The notes under the pieces: model-generated
What the model saw: the letters and a program-made list of their open reading frames with translations, nothing else
What the model was told of the DNA's origin: nothing
The model's database searches: none
Shown: positions 14,257-16,999 of the stretch, piece after piece
Layout of the letters: every line of letters starts with the position of its first letter
Numbering within the stretch: the stretch's first letter is position 1
Position numbers and translations under genes: made by a program
From: an uncultured Alphaproteobacteria bacterium
Lineage (GTDB): Bacteria; Pseudomonadota; Alphaproteobacteria; CAKMZR01
DNA: 16,999 nt
Assembly (NCBI GenBank): GCA_929200455.1
Contig: CAKMZR010000014.1
Coordinates: 1 to 16,999 of the forward strand
Direction: 5' to 3'

Positions 14257-15794
14257 AACTTCACTTCCTCCGCAAAATCTTTATCCAAACCCCCCATCAA
14301 TAAACCGACCTCCTCCTCCTTTATCTCCCCCGTCGGGTAAAACTTCGACATACAACCCTCACTCAAAACACCCAGTCTATGTGTCAATGTCATCAGTTCA
14401 TCCAGCTCTTGCGATACCAGAATAATTCCACACCCCTCACGTGCCAAATCTATAAGATAACCATGAATCAATGACGCCGCTCCCACATCAAGTCCCCATG
14501 TCGGCTGCATCGCTATCACCAACTTCGGCCTCTGCTTCAATACACGACCCATCACAAACTTCTGCAAATTGCCTCCAGACAAACTGCTCGCTTGATGATC
14601 CACTCCAGGACACCTCACATCATATTCCTTCACAATACCTTCCGCAAAATCCCTCGCCTTATCCTTCTGCAACCAAGAACCTCTCCACAATCCCTCATAA
14701 GAATCCGAACCCAAAACCCCATTGCCCACCAAATCAAAATTCAAAAGTGCACTGTGACCTTGTCGATCCTCAGGTATATAACCCATCCCCATCCTCCGAC
14801 GACCCACCACTCCGATACCGCCAACCTCCTCGCCAAAAAATTTAATCAATCCCCCCTCTTCCAACAAAACCTCTCCGCTCAAAACCGAACCCAACAAATC
14901 TTGACCATTCCCCGCCAAACCCGCTATACCCACTATCTCTCCAGACCTCACCTCCATATGCACATCACGCAGTCTCACCCCATACTCAGGACGCAGATCA
15001 CAATTAACACCCTCCATCGACAAAACCACATCACTACCCACATCCCACTTCACCAATCCTTCACGCGTACGCTTCTCATATGAACCTCCCATCATCTTCG
15101 ACGCCATCAAAACCGCCTTCTCCTCCTTCGGAACCACACGTGCCACAACCTCTCCATGACGCATAATCGTCGCCTCGTCACACATCTCTTCCACCTCCGC
15201 CAAGCGGTGCGATATGTACAAAATACCACAACCTTCCCCCGCCAAACGCACCAATACCTCTATCAAGCGATCCGCCTCCTGCGGCGTCAATACAGACGTC
15301 GGCTCGTCCATGATCAATAACTTCGGATTCTGTAACAAACATCTCACGATCTCTACACGCTGACGCTCGCCCACCGTCAAACTGTACACATCCTTCTTCG
15401 GATCCACCTCCAGACCATAAATCTCCGATACCCTCTTTATCTCCTCGTCCACCTCGCCCTCATGCCAGTCAGGCGGGAGACCCAACACCACATTCTCAGA
15501 AACCGTCAACGCATCAAAAAGTGAAAAATGCTGAAACACCATACCTATACCCAAACGACGTCCCTCCAAGGGAGAGCGTATCTTCACAGACTCTCCCTCC
15601 CACGCGATCTCTCCCTCATCCGGCCTCACCACACCTCCCATCATCTTCACCAAAGTACTCTTACCCGCTCCGTTTTCTCCCAAAAGTCCATGGATGCATC
15701 CCTTCTTCAAATCCATGTCCACCTTCCAACATGCTCGCTTCGCCCCGTAACTCTTACTCAAACCCCGCAAACTCAGCACCGTCGAATCCATCAT
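14250..15794 (-). CDS. Nucleoside/purine ABC transporter ATPase with two fused nucleotide-binding domains
   Basis: A 514-residue fused double ABC ATPase, as used with BMP binding proteins. Domain 1 is canonical: Walker A GENGAGKST (39-47), Q-loop near 88, signature LTVGERQRVEI (139-149) and Walker B LLIMDEPTS (159-167). Domain 2 has a degenerate Walker A (GLAGNGQ, no lysine), signature LSGGNLQKF and the segment AMQPTWGLDVGA. A weakened second site is normal in this family, although Met before QPT and Trp after it are unusual. The ATG at 15794 overlaps the deaminase stop (TGATG), with AGGGAG five bases upstream; ATG 15791 is also possible, and a TTG at 15797 less so. It couples ATP use to the two permeases. 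Confidence 0.94.
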   Translation of the reverse strand: MMDSTVLSLRGLSKSYGAKRACWKVDMDLKKGCIHGLLGENGAGKSTLVKMMGGVVRPDEGEIAWEGESVKIRSPLEGRRLGIGMVFQHFSLFDALTVSENVVLGLPPDWHEGEVDEEIKRVSEIYGLEVDPKKDVYSLTVGERQRVEIVRCLLQNPKLLIMDEPTSVLTPQEADRLIEVLVRLAGEGCGILYISHRLAEVEEMCDEATIMRHGEVVARVVPKEEKAVLMASKMMGGSYEKRTREGLVKWDVGSDVVLSMEGVNCDLRPEYGVRLRDVHMEVRSGEIVGIAGLAGNGQDLLGSVLSGEVLLEEGGLIKFFGEEVGGIGVVGRRRMGMGYIPEDRQGHSALLNFDLVGNGVLGSDSYEGLWRGSWLQKDKARDFAEGIVKEYDVRCPGVDHQASSLSGGNLQKFVMGRVLKQRPKLVIAMQPTWGLDVGAASLIHGYLIDLAREGCGIILVSQELDELMTLTHRLGVLSEGCMSKFYPTGEIKEEEVGLLMGGLDKDFAEEVKLC

Positions 15795-16261
15795 CAATAC
15801 TCCCTACGACCCTCGTCTTGATGCCACAAATCCATCACCACCCTCGCTTCCGAATCCTCCATCTTCAAAAGCCTCACACGACGTTCCTCAAAAGGCTTCG
15901 CAAGTTCCTCATAAAACACAGCATCGTCAAAGCCTACCCGCGCAGCATCATGACGATCACACGCATAATAAACCTTGTCTATCCTCGCCCAAAAAATCGA
16001 CGCCAAACACATCGGACACGGCTCACAACTCGCATACAACTCACAGCCCTCAAGCGAAAAATCCCCTAGCCTCTTACACGCATCCCTCAACGCCACCACC
16101 TCTGCATGAGCCGTCGGATCATTCGTGCCCACCACCATGTTTCCACCACGACCCACAATCTCACCATCCTTCACAACCACCGCACCAAACGGTCCTCCAG
16201 CCCCACTCTCCACAGACTCCTTCGCACACGCCACCGCCTCCCTCATAAAATCATCATTCAT
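15794..16261 (-). CDS. guaD: Guanine deaminase (cytidine-deaminase-fold, GuaD type)
   Basis: A 155-residue zinc deaminase closely resembling the small Bacillus-type guanine deaminase, which converts guanine to xanthine and ammonia. GGPFGAVVVKDGEIVGRG (22-39) leads to NDPTAHAEVVALRDAC, with zinc ligand H52 and proton shuttle E54. ASCEPCPMCLASIFWAR holds zinc ligands C82 and C85. HDAARVGFDDAVFYEEL and the C-terminal GRREY also match GuaD, whose C-terminal segment swaps between subunits. A longer frame starts at GTG 16291, but AGGAGG at 16274-16269 lies seven bases before the ATG at 16261. That start overlaps the xdhC stop as ATGA. A tRNA adenosine deaminase is less likely given the C-terminus and context. 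Confidence 0.9.
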   Translation of the reverse strand: MNDDFMREAVACAKESVESGAGGPFGAVVVKDGEIVGRGGNMVVGTNDPTAHAEVVALRDACKRLGDFSLEGCELYASCEPCPMCLASIFWARIDKVYYACDRHDAARVGFDDAVFYEELAKPFEERRVRLLKMEDSEARVVMDLWHQDEGRREY

Positions 16262-16999
16262 CTCGACTCCTCCTGCAACAATTCCGCCCACACCGCTATC
16301 GCAACTTCCGCCGCATTCCTCTCTTTCCCTCTCACCCCCTCCAATCCCAAAGGAGAACGCAAGCGATGCAACTCATCCCCCAAACCATCCCTCGCCAGTC
16401 GATGACGAAATCTCGCCGCCTTCGTTTCACTCCCTATCAATCCCACATAACCAGAACCCTTCGTTCTCAATACTTCACTCACAATCTCATAATCCCTCTC
16501 ATGCGAATGAGTCATCACAAGTACACAACTCCTCTTGTCCATCTCCTCGCCTCCTATGTAGCCTAACACATCAGACTCATAGATACACCCCTCCTCTCCC
16601 TCATATTCTCTCCGCTCGTCCACCAACACAACACGCCAGCCCAAACCCTCAGACTTTCGTGCTATCATCCGACCCACATGACCACCTCCAAAAATCCATA
16701 TCTCGCGACAATCATCCAACAGAGACATATTCACCATTCCCCCCAGAGCCTCATTCCCCACACGTGGACCTCCATCTCCCAAATGCAAAAAATTTCCCTC
16801 ACACCACCAATCCGCACCCTCCGTCACATGCTGCCACATCACCTCAACCCTACCTCCACAACACTGACCCAAGTCAGGACCCAGAATTTTCTCCTCACAC
16901 ACATACGAACCCCGCCTCCCATCCAGAATTTCCTCCGCAACACCTTGAGCCCAATACTCCAACTCTCCCCCCCCTATACTCCCATCCATTCCCCCATCC
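16258..16999 (-). CDS. xdhC: XdhC-family xanthine dehydrogenase accessory protein (N-terminus beyond the window)
   Basis: XdhC proteins bind molybdenum cofactor, aid its sulfuration and deliver it to xanthine dehydrogenase. The visible 246 residues include the N-terminal-domain motif DGSIGGGELEYWA near the right edge. A Rossmann-type C-terminal domain follows with IWIFGGGHVGRMIA, VVLVDERREY, VLVMTHSHERDYEI and YVGLIGSETKAARF, then LRSPLGLEGVRGKERNAAEV. An ATG at 16989 exists, but the frame stays open upstream and DGSIGGG normally lies several dozen residues in, so the start is outside the window. It overlaps guaD by four bases (ATGA). Its presence implies xanthine dehydrogenase genes upstream, to the right of this window. 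Confidence 0.92.
   Translation of the reverse strand, partial: DGGMDGSIGGGELEYWAQGVAEEILDGRRGSYVCEEKILGPDLGQCCGGRVEVMWQHVTEGADWWCEGNFLHLGDGGPRVGNEALGGMVNMSLLDDCREIWIFGGGHVGRMIARKSEGLGWRVVLVDERREYEGEEGCIYESDVLGYIGGEEMDKRSCVLVMTHSHERDYEIVSEVLRTKGSGYVGLIGSETKAARFRHRLARDGLGDELHRLRSPLGLEGVRGKERNAAEVAIAVWAELLQEESR
16269..16274 (-). promoter_or_regulatory. Ribosome binding site that fixes the guaD start
   Basis: AGGAGG lies seven bases upstream of the ATG at 16261, inside the last codons of xdhC. It rules in favour of the ATG over the upstream GTG. Confidence 0.75.

Noticed and set aside
1..16999. CRISPR arrays, insertion sequences, integrases, rRNA
   Set aside because: No regularly spaced repeats, transposase or integrase motifs, or rRNA-like sequence were seen on either strand.

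Overview
The window is bacterial, most likely from an alphaproteobacterium of roughly 50% GC; I cannot place it below class. The support is a complete AapJ-AapQ-AapM set with the start of AapP, an alphaproteobacterial-type CarD/CdnL regulator, an Hda-type DnaA regulator next to an AI-2E/PerM-family membrane protein, and a secreted M23 peptidase of a type common in that class. Genes are packed tightly, usually with ATGA-type overlaps or gaps of a few bases, and nearly all lie on the minus strand. carD is the only gene I support on the plus strand.

Layout from left to right, with every gene on the minus strand unless stated. (1) 1-3576: general L-amino-acid ABC transporter, transcribed aapJ, aapQ, aapM, aapP; aapP runs off the left edge. 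A large stem-loop with a T-run lies between aapJ and aapQ. (2) 3698-9006: one apparent transcription unit, lon, M23 peptidase, perM-like, hda. (3) 9007-9488: divergent control region with a sigma-70-like promoter facing each way. (4) 9489-10079: carD on the plus strand. (5) 10111-11098: two small unrecognised genes and a structured upstream stretch, with a base composition unlike the rest. (6) 11099-16999: purine uptake and salvage operon, transcribed xdhC (cut by the right edge), guanine deaminase, ABC ATPase, two permeases, BMP-family binding protein.

The physiology is a free-living or facultative cell that scavenges amino acids and purines. Imported nucleosides or bases would feed guanine deamination to xanthine, then xanthine oxidation by an XdhC-matured molybdenum enzyme. 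The lon-hda unit joins two proteins known to limit DnaA activity in alphaproteobacteria.

The most distinctive property is an extreme strand asymmetry. The plus strand is very rich in C and A and poor in G, in genes and in intergenic DNA, and carD on that strand also has a C-rich coding strand. This points to replication-linked mutation with the minus strand leading. The asymmetry is lost or partly reversed in the two-gene island at 10111-11098, the best candidate for recently acquired or poorly described content. I found no CRISPR array, rRNA, tRNA or insertion sequence, and no clear new defence or mobile system.
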